Made by a program: the position numbers and the translations under genes. Positions 32,643-43,233 of a stretch of DNA of 64,000 nt are shown piece by piece. The stretch is from Streptosporangium subroseum (GTDB taxonomy: Bacteria; Actinomycetota; Actinomycetes; Streptosporangiales; Streptosporangiaceae). Positions within the stretch are counted from its first letter, which is position 1. The number at the start of each line of letters is the position of its first letter. The stretch is taken from positions 1 through 64,000 of the forward strand of contig NZ_FZOD01000003.1 of NCBI RefSeq assembly GCF_900188345.1, written 5' to 3'. The notes under the pieces are model-generated. The model saw only the letters and a list, made by a program, of their open reading frames with translations, made no database searches and had not been told where the DNA came from.

Positions 32643-34850
32643 TCAGCCGGTGATGCTGGCCTCTCCGGTCTCGAGGTGGCCGGTGAACCGCTGCGACCAG
32701 GCTTCGTCGCAGTCGGCCGTGACGGTCACGTCGTACCAGCCGTCGCTGACCTTCAGCGGGCTCACCGCCCACACCTCCTCGCCGTGCGCGGCGACCTTCA
32801 CGGTCTGCGGTCGGCCCGAGATGTAGTTGTTGTGCGTGATCGTGAACCTCACGCGCGAATTCCCGCGGTTGCGCAGCGACAGCTTCAGCTTCGGTTCCCC
32901 GTTCGACCTGCCCTCGTAGTAGGTCGCCTCGACGACGAGGTCCTTGCCCGCGGTGGCGAGGTCACCGATGAACCGGCGCAGGAACCGGTTCGGCCCGGTG
33001 ACGGTGAGGTCGTACGCGGTGTCGCCGGCGGAGGCGCCCACGGTGCCGGTTCCGGACGCCGTCGCCCGGGCCGCGACGGTGTACTGGCCCGGGAACGCGG
33101 CCGGGTACTGCGCCAGGGCCGGGGACCCGGCCCGGTTGTTGTACACGGCGAAGTGACTCGCCTTGGTCACGAACGGAGCCACGTTGCTGAACGTCAGATT
33201 CGCCACGACGCCGGACGGCCCGCTGGTGAACTTGGTCAGGTTGGCGTTCGGCTGGTAGGGCAGCGGGCGGGCCCGCTTGGTCCCCGCCTCCTGGGTCGGC
33301 ATCGTGTTGTCACCCGGCAGCGGGGTGTACCGGACCTCCGGGATGAGCTCCCCGGTGTCCGGAAGGTGAGGCAGGCCGTAGACCGGCTTGGCGAAGTCGA
33401 AGGCGCCCGTCAGGTCGCCGCAGACCTTGCGCCGCCAGGCGCTGATGTTGGGCGAGATGGCCGGCGTGCCGTTCGCGGCCGTCCACTTCTCGATGAACTG
33501 GATGACCGAGGTGTGGTCGGAGACCTCCGAGGTCACCCAGCCGCCGCGCGTCCAGGGCGAGATGAGGATGAGCGGTACGCGAAAGCCGAGCCCGACCGGG
33601 AGGGGAGCGACGACACCGTACTGACCCATGGTGCCGGAGACGAACTCGTCCTCCTCGCCCGGCGCCGGCATGGGCGGCGGGACGTGGTCGAACTGGCCGT
33701 CGTTCTCGTCGTAGTTGATGATCACCAGCGTCGAGTTGAACACGTCCGGGTCGGCGTTGAGGGCCTCGAGGAGGCCGCGGAGGAAGTACGCGCCGTTGCT
33801 CGGGGCCGTGACCGGGTGCTCGGAGAAGAACTGGTTGTTCACGACCCAGCTCACCTGCGGCAGCGTGCCGTTGAGCACGTCGGCGCGGACGGCGGCGTTG
33901 AGGTTGTCGGCGTTGCCCGACAGCCCGGTGACCGGCTCGGGGACGTTCTTCACGCCGTTGTCGTAGTAGACGTTGCCCGGAGCGGCCGTCCCGCCCTGGG
34001 TGGGGTCGAGCTTGGCGAAGGTGTCGAAGTACTCCGCGCCGTTGTCGCCGTAGTCGTCGGCGCACTGGTAGACCCGCCAGCTGACGCCCGCCGTCTGGAG
34101 CGTCTCGGCGTAGGACTCCCAGGGCAGGAACTTGCCGCGCTCGTCGCCACCGTCGTTGGCGGTGAAGCTGCCGTGCTTCTTGTTCGCGTTGATCGTTCCG
34201 CCCCACAGGTAGGTGCGGTTGGGCCCGGTCGCGCTGAGCACGGAGCAGTGGTACGCGTCGCCGACCGTGTAGGCGTCGGCGAGGGCGTGGTGGAACGGCA
34301 GGTCGCGACGGTCCAGATAACCCAGCGTGGTCGGGCCGCCCTTGGCGAAGTACCAGCCGTTCATCAGCCCGCCGTACCAGGCGCCGTGCTGGTCGGTCCA
34401 GCCGTGACCGGTGCCGCCGTAGTTGGCGGCGCCGAGCTCGGCGCTCGGCGGCGTCGCCCCACTCCAGGTCTTCGCTCCGCTCAGCCGCCAGGGGTACTGC
34501 GTGGCGGCTCCGACCGTCGGCGTCACCGGCTGCTCCCAGACGGTCTTGCCACCCGGGAGCAGGATGGTGGAGCGGTCACCGAACCCGCGCACACCCTTCA
34601 TGGTGCCGAAGTAGTGATCGAAGCTGCGGTTCTCCTGCATGACCACGACGACGTGCTTGATGTCACGGATGTCGCCGTGCGCATGACCATGGCCGTGTTC
34701 ATGTTCGTGTTCGTGGCCATGATCATGACCGGACAGGGCAGCCGTGCTCTCTGCGGCAGCGCTCGCGCTGGGCAGCGCGGCGCCGACGGCGGCCGCTCCG
34801 GTGATGGCGGCGGCGGTGCCGAGGAAATTTCTGCGGGACAGTTCAGACAC
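32643..34850 (-). CDS. Tat-exported phosphocholine-type phospholipase C
   Basis: A 735-residue secreted phospholipase C of the AcpA/PlcH superfamily. The Tat signal is SRRNFLGTAAAITGAAAVGA. The phosphoesterase domain starts IKHVVVVMQENRSFDHYFGTMKGVRGF (metal-binding Asn/Glu/His) and includes LIIYDENDGQFDHVPPP-type metal ligands near residue 380 and ILISPWTRGGWV. Two C-terminal DUF756-type beta domains follow, as in Pseudomonas and Mycobacterium enzymes. Between the signal and the catalytic domain is a stretch of alternating His with Gly/Glu/Asp/Ala (about 19 residues, 9 His) that could bind zinc or another metal. This insert is unusual for the family. Confidence 0.93.
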   Translation of the reverse strand: MSELSRRNFLGTAAAITGAAAVGAALPSASAAAESTAALSGHDHGHEHEHEHGHGHAHGDIRDIKHVVVVMQENRSFDHYFGTMKGVRGFGDRSTILLPGGKTVWEQPVTPTVGAATQYPWRLSGAKTWSGATPPSAELGAANYGGTGHGWTDQHGAWYGGLMNGWYFAKGGPTTLGYLDRRDLPFHHALADAYTVGDAYHCSVLSATGPNRTYLWGGTINANKKHGSFTANDGGDERGKFLPWESYAETLQTAGVSWRVYQCADDYGDNGAEYFDTFAKLDPTQGGTAAPGNVYYDNGVKNVPEPVTGLSGNADNLNAAVRADVLNGTLPQVSWVVNNQFFSEHPVTAPSNGAYFLRGLLEALNADPDVFNSTLVIINYDENDGQFDHVPPPMPAPGEEDEFVSGTMGQYGVVAPLPVGLGFRVPLILISPWTRGGWVTSEVSDHTSVIQFIEKWTAANGTPAISPNISAWRRKVCGDLTGAFDFAKPVYGLPHLPDTGELIPEVRYTPLPGDNTMPTQEAGTKRARPLPYQPNANLTKFTSGPSGVVANLTFSNVAPFVTKASHFAVYNNRAGSPALAQYPAAFPGQYTVAARATASGTGTVGASAGDTAYDLTVTGPNRFLRRFIGDLATAGKDLVVEATYYEGRSNGEPKLKLSLRNRGNSRVRFTITHNNYISGRPQTVKVAAHGEEVWAVSPLKVSDGWYDVTVTADCDEAWSQRFTGHLETGEASITG

Positions 34851-35253
34851 GGCTCAAGACCTCCGAGTGCGGGGACGTGCCAGAAGAAGTTAGCCCCGCG
34901 ACCTTGCCCCCAAGCGACGGGAAGCCGAAGCCGGAATTGCCGATTGGGGCTGTCTGTATAGCGCCGCATAACCAGAAGTACAGCCAAGAGAACGGACGAC
35001 GGCGGACAACACATATGCGGGCCAGCGCCCCATCACCGGCCGGTACCTCCGCGGCGGTCGCCGCCCCTCTTCATCGGCCTCGCGTACGCGTGCTCGTTCC
35101 GCTGCCGAGACTGCCCGGCCGTGACGCTCCCACCAGCCCGCCAACCGGGTGGCACGTCACTCCACGGCGGGACTAACATCGCCTGACGCGGCCCTAGACT
35201 TGGGTCATTCGTTGTCTTGCATAGTTCGTGTTTATGAAGGTAGGTCTGGCGCG
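34851..35253. other. divergent promoter region between phospholipase C and furA
   Basis: 403 bases without a supported gene. AT-rich patches (for example gttgtcttgcatagttcgtg near 35212) probably hold the furA promoter and a Fur-type autoregulatory site. No exact consensus operator can be assigned by eye. Confidence 0.5.
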
Positions 35254-35691
35254 ATGACCGCACCCAAGGCTCCGACCACAGCCGAGGAGCTACGCGGGGC
35301 GGGCCTGCGGGTGACGGCCGCCCGCGTCGCACTGCTCGAGACCGTCCGGGACGGTGACCATCTCGGCGTCGAGGCGCTCGCCTCCGGGGTGCGCGATCGT
35401 GTAGGCCACATCTCCCTTCAAGCCGTGTACGAGGCCCTCCACGCGCTCACCGCGGCGGGACTCGTACGCCGCATCGAACCGGCCGGCAGCTCGGCCCGGT
35501 TCGAGGGACGCGTCGGGGACAACCATCACCACATCGTGTGCCGGGCATGCGGTGCCGTCGCCGACGTCGACTGTGCGGTCGGCGAGGCGCCCTGCCTGAC
35601 CACGTCCGACGACCACGGGTTCTCGATCGAAGAGGCCGAGGTCATCTACTGGGGCCTGTGCCCCGCCTGTTCCACCACTCGCAGTTCCTGA
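35254..35691 (+). CDS. furA: Fur-family peroxide/iron regulator (FurA/CatR type)
   Basis: A 145-residue Fur-family regulator. The winged helix spans about residues 10-85 (LRGAGLRVTAARVALLETV, then ISLQAVYEALHALTAAGLVRRIE). The metal-binding region is GDNHHHIVCRACGAVADVDC, with a second C-x-x-C near the C-terminus (GLCPAC), giving a structural zinc site. It lies 33 bases upstream of katG in the same direction. This is the classical furA-katG arrangement, in which FurA represses katG and itself and is relieved by peroxide. Confidence 0.93.
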   Translation: MTAPKAPTTAEELRGAGLRVTAARVALLETVRDGDHLGVEALASGVRDRVGHISLQAVYEALHALTAAGLVRRIEPAGSSARFEGRVGDNHHHIVCRACGAVADVDCAVGEAPCLTTSDDHGFSIEEAEVIYWGLCPACSTTRSS

Positions 35692-35709
35692 GCACCATGA
35701 TCCCCTTGA

Positions 35710-37956
<2,247 letters not shown>

Positions 37957-37960
37957 TCAT

Positions 37961-37998
37961 GACGTCCAGGCCGGCCCGCGCGGGCCGGCCTGGACGTC
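37961..37998. terminator. katG terminator
   Basis: 18-bp perfect stem (37961-37978 with 37981-37998) and a 2-base loop, beginning 4 bases after the katG stop. Confidence 0.88.
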
Positions 37999-38218
37999 CT
38001 CGGTCCGGCGGATCTCGGCATCGTCCGTCTCCGGCGCGACGTCGAGAGGGTCATGATCGAGCAGGGATCGAGCCGGTGAGCGTGCCCGCGCGGCCGGCCG
38101 GTCTTCGTACGGCACGGTCCCCAGAACGTGACATCGGCCTCGTCTCACGCCCCGCCGGCTGAAAAACGCGGCGAGCACGGAGACGGCGAACGCAGCCCAT
38201 CCGGGCGCGTCGAGGACG

Positions 38219-38256
38219 CGACGATGCCACCACCCATTAGGGCAGTGGCATCGTCG
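38219..38256. terminator. hairpin, possible terminator for the histidine kinase gene
   Basis: 12-bp perfect stem cgacgatgccac / gtggcatcgtcg with a 14-base loop containing cccattaggg. It is downstream of the minus-strand histidine kinase. Confidence 0.6.
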
Positions 38257-38515
38257 TGCTAAGGCTATCGGGAGACCTCTCCCTTTCCGCCACAACGCCC
38301 GCACGCGCCGTACGTTTGATCGTTCCAGGATGAGATCTTCCGGATCGGTCCGGCCCGGAGCGCTCACGGAGCGCCTCCACGCCCTTACCCTGCGAGGTGA
38401 AGACGATCATCCTCCGGCCGGCCCCCCTGGCGCGAATGCTCGGCCGCCAGATGCCAGGTGTCCCGCGGGCACACGACCATCCCGACGTCGAGACCATCGA
38501 GTCCGCCGGCGCGGG

Positions 38516-40012
38516 TTACGAGGTCCCGCCCCCGCGCGCGTTCGAAATCGTCCAGCTCTCCCGGGCGGGTGGTCTCGGGCGATCCTCCCCGTCGTCGGCG
38601 CCCGCGCTCGGGGATCGTGTCTCAGAGAAGTCGTCCGGGTCGACGGCCGGCGGAGGATCGCATACGGGGAGGCGCAGGACGAAGCGCGCTCCTCGTTCGC
38701 TGTCCTCGATGGTCAAGGTGCCATCGTGTGCTTCGGCGATCTCCCGGGCGATCGCCAGTCCCAGCCCGGTCCCTCCCGCGTCCCGGTCGCGTGAGGCGTC
38801 CAGCCGGGTGAAGCGGTCGAAGACCATCTCCCGGTGTTCGACGGCGATTCCGGCGCCGTCGTCGAGCACCTCCAGGGTCGCCGTCTGCCCGTCGGCTCGC
38901 ACGCCGACGGTGATCTGCGAGGTGGCGTGGCGTTCGGCGTTGTCGAGCAGGTTGACCAATACCCGGATGATCCGCAACCGGTCACAGCAGATGAAGACGT
39001 TCCGCCCCAGATCCTTGACGATCTTCACGCGGTAGGTCCGGCGGGACAGCTCGGCGCCGACCAGCCGGCCCAGATCGGTCGCATCGCGGAGGAGGGGGGC
39101 GCCCGCGTCCAGCCGGGCGAGGGCCAGCAGGTCGGTCACGATCGCCTGAAGCCGTTCGACCCCGGTGAGCACCGCCTCGGTCATCTTCGGCCAGTCGGTG
39201 TCCCGCGGATACATGAGCGCCTCCTCCAGCTGAGCCCGCATGGCGGTGATCGGGCTGCGCAGGTCGTGGGAGGCGTCCGAGGTGAAGCGCCGTAGCTGCT
39301 GGTAGGCGCCCTCAAGGCGGTCCAGGGTGTCGTTCGCCGTTTCGGCCAGGCACTTGATCTCTTCGTACTTCCCGGGCACCGGGACCCGGCGGTGAAGGCC
39401 GGTGGCGGTGATCTCCGCCAGTTCCATCCGGATGGCGTTCACCGGCAGCAGGACCTTGGTGAGATCACGGAACGCCCAGGCGGTCATCATCGTGACCACC
39501 AGCAGGGACACGCCGATCGCCAGCAACAGCGCCGTGGTGTCCCCGTACCAGGGAATCACCGGAACCGCCAGGTAGAGCAGCCAGACCCCGTCCAGCTGAT
39601 AGATCTTGTACGAGACGACGGTCATGCAGCCCTTCAGGCCGGCCGGAGGGCAGAGCACCCGCGCGGCGCGCACGTCCTCGCTCGTCGAACGGAAGGTGGC
39701 CATCGGCGGCTTGCCGACGAGTTGCCGGGTCGCCGAAACCACCTGGTTGTGTGCGTCCAGGACCTGAATCGCCACACCCTTGCCGTCATGCAGTACAGAC
39801 GGGAGAGGGCCCTGCCTGACGAGGGGAACCACCCGGTTCCAGGTCCCGGTCGCCAGAGCCTGGGAGCGGTCGGCCTCCTTGCCGCCCGCGAACAGGAGGA
39901 AGAGCAGGCTGACCCCGATGCACACCAGCGCCGCGACAACGCCGGTCGCCAGAGTCCTCCGCGCCCGAAACGATGTTGGGTACCAGTTCAACGTCCTCCC
40001 CTCCGAACTCAC
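38516..40012 (-). CDS. sensor histidine kinase, orphan
   Basis: A 498-residue membrane kinase. The first transmembrane helix is around residues 20-42, then an extracytoplasmic sensor domain with two cysteines (VLCPPAGLKGC), and a second helix near 160-185. A HAMP-like linker follows, then HisKA with the phospho-accepting His in ASHDLRSPI, N-box NLLDNAERHA, and G-boxes DDGAGI and GTGLGLAIA. AGGAG abuts the GTG at 40012, so the true start may be a few codons later. No response regulator is adjacent on either side, unusual for this class. Confidence 0.9.
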   Translation of the reverse strand: MSSEGRTLNWYPTSFRARRTLATGVVAALVCIGVSLLFLLFAGGKEADRSQALATGTWNRVVPLVRQGPLPSVLHDGKGVAIQVLDAHNQVVSATRQLVGKPPMATFRSTSEDVRAARVLCPPAGLKGCMTVVSYKIYQLDGVWLLYLAVPVIPWYGDTTALLLAIGVSLLVVTMMTAWAFRDLTKVLLPVNAIRMELAEITATGLHRRVPVPGKYEEIKCLAETANDTLDRLEGAYQQLRRFTSDASHDLRSPITAMRAQLEEALMYPRDTDWPKMTEAVLTGVERLQAIVTDLLALARLDAGAPLLRDATDLGRLVGAELSRRTYRVKIVKDLGRNVFICCDRLRIIRVLVNLLDNAERHATSQITVGVRADGQTATLEVLDDGAGIAVEHREMVFDRFTRLDASRDRDAGGTGLGLAIAREIAEAHDGTLTIEDSERGARFVLRLPVCDPPPAVDPDDFSETRSPSAGADDGEDRPRPPARESWTISNARGGGTS

Positions 40013-40362
40013 CTCCTATACATGTAAAAGAACCTCTATATCTGGCAATAACGTCCCGAAATAAGGCAAAGCTTTGGAATGGGCCAACAGGAGGCCGCCG
40101 TCCTCGGCAGGGCGCTGACCTGGTGTGACGTAGCTCTCGGAGCCTGCCGACCCCGTCCGTGGGGGCGCGCGTCTGGCGTGGCACACCACCGAGGGCAAGA
40201 TCCGAAATATGCACGGAATGACCGATGAGGCGGGGAATGCGGCCGCCGCGGGCTGGTGAGGGCGGCGCCGCTCACGGGTCCGGCGCCGGCTCTCCTCACG
40301 GTGAGCCGGCGCCGGATCGATGCGGGGTCTGAGCACCCCGCGCGCGATGGGTGAGCCGATTG
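40013..40362. other. 350-bp spacer with terminator; no gene
   Basis: Holds the promoter region of the histidine kinase and the hairpin at 40279-40316. Open frames are shadow-like. Confidence 0.5.
40279..40316 (-). terminator. terminator after the aldo/keto reductase
   Basis: 14-bp perfect stem tccggcgccggctc / gagccggcgccgga (40279-40292, 40303-40316), about 45 bases past the stop of the minus-strand reductase. Confidence 0.8.
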
Positions 40363-41226
40363 TCAGGCGGTGGCCTTGCTGAGTGCCTGGACCTCGTCGG
40401 GGCTCAGGGTGATGCCGGCCGAGGCGATGTTGGTTTCGAGGTGCGCGACCGAGCCGGTGCCGGGGATGGGGAGGATGGAGGGGGAACGGGCCAGCAACCA
40501 GGCGAGCACGATCTGCCTGGGCGTGGCATGGTGGCGCTCGGCCACCTCCCGCACCGTCTGGCTGTGGTCCAGGTCCTGCAGCGGCGCCCAGGGCAGGAAG
40601 ACCATGCTCTCCTGCTCGCACAGGTCGATCAGCGACTCCGAGACTCGATCGCCGAGGTTGTAGCGGTTCTGGATCGATACGATCGGCGTCAGGCGCTGAG
40701 CCTTCCGCAACTGCTCCTCGGTCACGTTGGAGAGCCCGATGTGGCGGATCTTGCCCTGCTCCTTGAGCTCGACCAGGGCGCCCACGGAGTCCTCGTAGGG
40801 CACCGCGGGGTCGGGGCGGTGGAGCTGGTAGAGCGGGATCTGCTCCAGCTTCAACCGCCGCAGGCTGCCCTCGCAGACCTCCTTCAGGTGCTCGGGCCGG
40901 CCGTTGACGGGCCACTGCCCCGGCCCGGTTCGCTCCAGTCCGCCCTTGGTCGCGATCACCAGGTCTTCGGGGTACGGATACAGTGCCTCGGCGATCAGTA
41001 TCTCGCTGACATGAGGGCCGTAGGAGTCAGCGGTGTCGATGAAGTTGACGCCGAGCTCAACGGCCTTGCGAAGCACCGCTTTGGCTTCGTCACGGTCGGC
41101 GGGCTCGCCCCAGATTCCATCTCCGGTGATCCGCATGGCACCGTAGCCAAGGCGGTTGACCGTGAGATCGCCACCGATGTCGATCGTGCCGGCGGCGGTT
41201 GCGCTCACGGGTGTCTGATCAGCCAT
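40363..41226 (-). CDS. aldo/keto reductase (second)
   Basis: A 287-residue NADPH-dependent reductase. Catalytic Asp and Tyr lie in NFIDTADSYGPH, Lys in LVIATKGG and His in YQLHRPD. The C-terminal cofactor segment reads ILPIPGTGSVAHLE. It belongs to the bacterial YajO/AKR group. It is not closely similar to the reductase at 28.9 kb. It is divergent from the SDR gene, with the promoter region between them. Confidence 0.93.
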   Translation of the reverse strand: MADQTPVSATAAGTIDIGGDLTVNRLGYGAMRITGDGIWGEPADRDEAKAVLRKAVELGVNFIDTADSYGPHVSEILIAEALYPYPEDLVIATKGGLERTGPGQWPVNGRPEHLKEVCEGSLRRLKLEQIPLYQLHRPDPAVPYEDSVGALVELKEQGKIRHIGLSNVTEEQLRKAQRLTPIVSIQNRYNLGDRVSESLIDLCEQESMVFLPWAPLQDLDHSQTVREVAERHHATPRQIVLAWLLARSPSILPIPGTGSVAHLETNIASAGITLSPDEVQALSKATA

Positions 41227-41418
41227 GATTCGGACTCCTTAGAAGGGTCACATCCAGCGGAGCGGTGTACGAGTCGATCTCCGCGTGATCCTATTTCTGC
41301 AGGTTAATCGGTGAGTGTCGGCGGAAGCAGGTTCTACTGCGGTGTGTCGCCACAGATCACCCATGGTCGGGTTGCAACGGATGGGAGCCTAGCTCCCGCC
41401 GAGAGTCCCGGAGACCGG

Positions 41419-41447
41419 TTGACAACACCAAAACGACCGGTCATATT
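41419..41447 (+). promoter_or_regulatory. SDR promoter with overlapping GACCGGTC operator
   Basis: TTGACA (41419-41424), 17-base spacer, CATATT (41442-41447). The palindrome GACCGGTC (41435-41442) overlaps the -10. The same 15-mer acgaccggtcatatt and the same promoter geometry recur at 45330-45358 on the opposite strand. Confidence 0.75.
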
Positions 41448-41474
41448 TGTCCAAAATGGGAGAAAGGATGAACT

Positions 41475-42224
41475 ATGTCCGGTTTGCTTGACGGTCAGGT
41501 CGCAGTCATCACCGGTGGCGGCACCGGGATCGGACTGGCAACCGCTGCTCGATTTGTCGTGGAAGGTGCGTCCGTGGTCATCGCGGGCCGGCGCCAGGCG
41601 GAACTCGACAAGGCTGTCGCCGTACTGAGTGGGGACACCCTCGCCGTGCAGGCCGACGTTTCCCGGCTGGACGACCTCGACCGTCTCTACGCCCGCGTCG
41701 CCGAGGAGAGGGGCAGGGTGGACACCCTGTTCGCGAACGCCGCGGTCGTAGAGCCGGAGGCGCTCGGCAACCTGACAGAAGAGGCCGTCGATCGTATTCT
41801 GAACATCAACATCAAGGGATTGATCTTCACGGTCCAGAAGGCACTGCCCCTCTTCACGGACGGCGGATCGATCATCCTGAACGCGTCCGTCGACGCGTCC
41901 AAGGGTGGACCCGGTCGCAGCGTCTACGCGGCGACGAAGGCCGCGACCCGCAATCTCGCGCGCAACTGGCTCGAGGAGCTCAGCGACAGGAAGATCCGGG
42001 TCAACGTCGTAAGCCCCGGGTCGACGGAGACGCCAGGACTGGCCGGCCTCGCAGGCGACGGGGACGTTGACAAGCTCTTCGCCGTTCTCGCCGCCCGGAT
42101 CCCCCTCGGCCGAAACGCCCGGGCCGAAGAAGTCGCCGCCGCGGTCGCGTTCCTTGCCTCAAAGGACGCCTGCTTCATCAACGGGGTCGACCTGCAGGTC
42201 GACGGCGGATTCGCCCAGATCTGA
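41475..42224 (+). CDS. short-chain dehydrogenase/reductase
   Basis: A 249-residue classical SDR. The NAD(P)-binding motif is TGGGTGIG at residues 13-20, the family NAG-type motif appears as ANAAV, the catalytic Ser is in ILNASVDASK and the Y-x3-K pair is YAATK. The C-terminus ends VDGGF as usual. ATG 41475 follows AGAAAGGA. Its promoter is almost identical to that of the minus-strand gene ending at 44530, implying the same repressor controls both. Confidence 0.95.
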   Translation: MSGLLDGQVAVITGGGTGIGLATAARFVVEGASVVIAGRRQAELDKAVAVLSGDTLAVQADVSRLDDLDRLYARVAEERGRVDTLFANAAVVEPEALGNLTEEAVDRILNINIKGLIFTVQKALPLFTDGGSIILNASVDASKGGPGRSVYAATKAATRNLARNWLEELSDRKIRVNVVSPGSTETPGLAGLAGDGDVDKLFAVLAARIPLGRNARAEEVAAAVAFLASKDACFINGVDLQVDGGFAQI

Positions 42225-42284
42225 CTCATCCTTCGCCCAGAGCGCCGAGCCCGGACAGAGACTGCCGCCCTCCCGGTCTGCCGA

Positions 42285-42662
42285 TCAGGCCAGGGCGGTG
42301 GCGACCCGCAGGCGGAGCGGGGCTTCGTGGCCGGGGTCGGTGCACAGCGTCACCGTCAGTCCGGCGTCGGCCGCGCCCGCCAGGACGCTCAGCAGGGTGG
42401 CGAACTGTTCGGGGGGCTCGGCGCCGAGCAGTTCCTCGGCGTGCTCCACGATCAGTGTGACGTTCCCGGCACTGGTCGTATCGCGCAGGGAGTCGGCCAG
42501 TGCGTCCCAGTTGCGGCCGAAGTAGCCGGGGAGGCGCAGAACCCGCGCCACCTCCTCGAAGAAGGCGGCGCGGGTCTTGCATGCGCGTCCGTCGACGACC
42601 GCCGGTGCTGGGCCGGTGGACACCGTCAGCCATTGCGGCAGCGGGCGTGCGGCGGATGTCAT
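42285..42662 (-). CDS. barstar-family RNase inhibitor (immunity protein)
   Basis: A 125-residue barstar-like protein. The diagnostic block RVLRLPGYFGRNWDALADSLRD matches the barstar segment that plugs the RNase active site (Tyr, Asn, Trp, Asp). It starts 8 bases downstream of the stop of a secreted guanyl-specific RNase on the same strand. The pair therefore reads as toxin and intracellular antidote, protecting the producer before secretion. Confidence 0.93.
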   Translation of the reverse strand: MTSAARPLPQWLTVSTGPAPAVVDGRACKTRAAFFEEVARVLRLPGYFGRNWDALADSLRDTTSAGNVTLIVEHAEELLGAEPPEQFATLLSVLAGAADAGLTVTLCTDPGHEAPLRLRVATALA

Positions 42663-42670
42663 GGGAGTTC

Positions 42671-43084
42671 CTAGAGCCTGTAGAAGTCGAGGTAGTGGTT
42701 CGGCGAGAACCAGGTCACGCCGGTGCTGCGGTTGACGACGATCCGGTACGCGTCACGTGCGGCACCGCGCGTCCGGGAGTACACGTCGTACTCGTAGTAG
42801 GTGCCCCCGCTGGGAAGCTGACCCTCGCGGTTCTGGAAGCGTCCGCCAGTGTAGTTGTACTTGCCGCCCGACCAGGTGTACCAGCCGGCGGTGGTGGGAT
42901 AGCCCTTGGAAGACCAGGTCGAGTTGGCCGAGCGCGCGTCGGCGCACCGGGAGATGGTGCAGGAGTTGATGACCGACGCGTTGGCGGGGGTGATGCCGAC
43001 CACACCGGTCAGGGACGTGATGGCGGCGAGCATGACGATGAGCCGTGCCAGCCAGAGAGATCGGGGGCGTTGCAGGGTATGCAC
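42671..43084 (-). CDS. secreted guanyl-specific ribonuclease (RNase Sa/barnase family)
   Basis: A 137-residue precursor. GTG 43084 is preceded by GGAGG. The Sec signal peptide covers about the first 35 residues (LARLIVMLAAITSLTGVVG, cleavage after ANA). The mature domain has the RNase Sa landmarks: FQNRE (catalytic Glu), YYEYDV, SRTRG and AYRIV (active-site Arg) and PNHYLDF (catalytic His). N-terminal cysteines SCTISRC may form a disulphide. The barstar gene follows at once. Likely function is extracellular RNA degradation or competition. Confidence 0.9.
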   Translation of the reverse strand: MHTLQRPRSLWLARLIVMLAAITSLTGVVGITPANASVINSCTISRCADARSANSTWSSKGYPTTAGWYTWSGGKYNYTGGRFQNREGQLPSGGTYYEYDVYSRTRGAARDAYRIVVNRSTGVTWFSPNHYLDFYRL

Positions 43085-43233
43085 GAGGCCTCCATGCGGG
43101 GGGGAAACGCGGGGACGGACACCAGTCAGGATCACAGTCAAAGCGAGTCAAATAAAGACAAAGATCGCCAAAGGTACGGTGAACTCTTCGTGGCACTGGG
43201 CCGACGCCGAGATCGCAGGCGACGACTTCGGAG

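Larger units (their letters stand above)
37957..38515. other. intergenic region after katG with two hairpins
   Basis: About 560 bases. It contains the katG terminator (37961-37998) and a second hairpin (38219-38256). Remaining open frames are short, with no domain. I looked for a response regulator partner of the downstream histidine kinase and found none. Confidence 0.5.
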
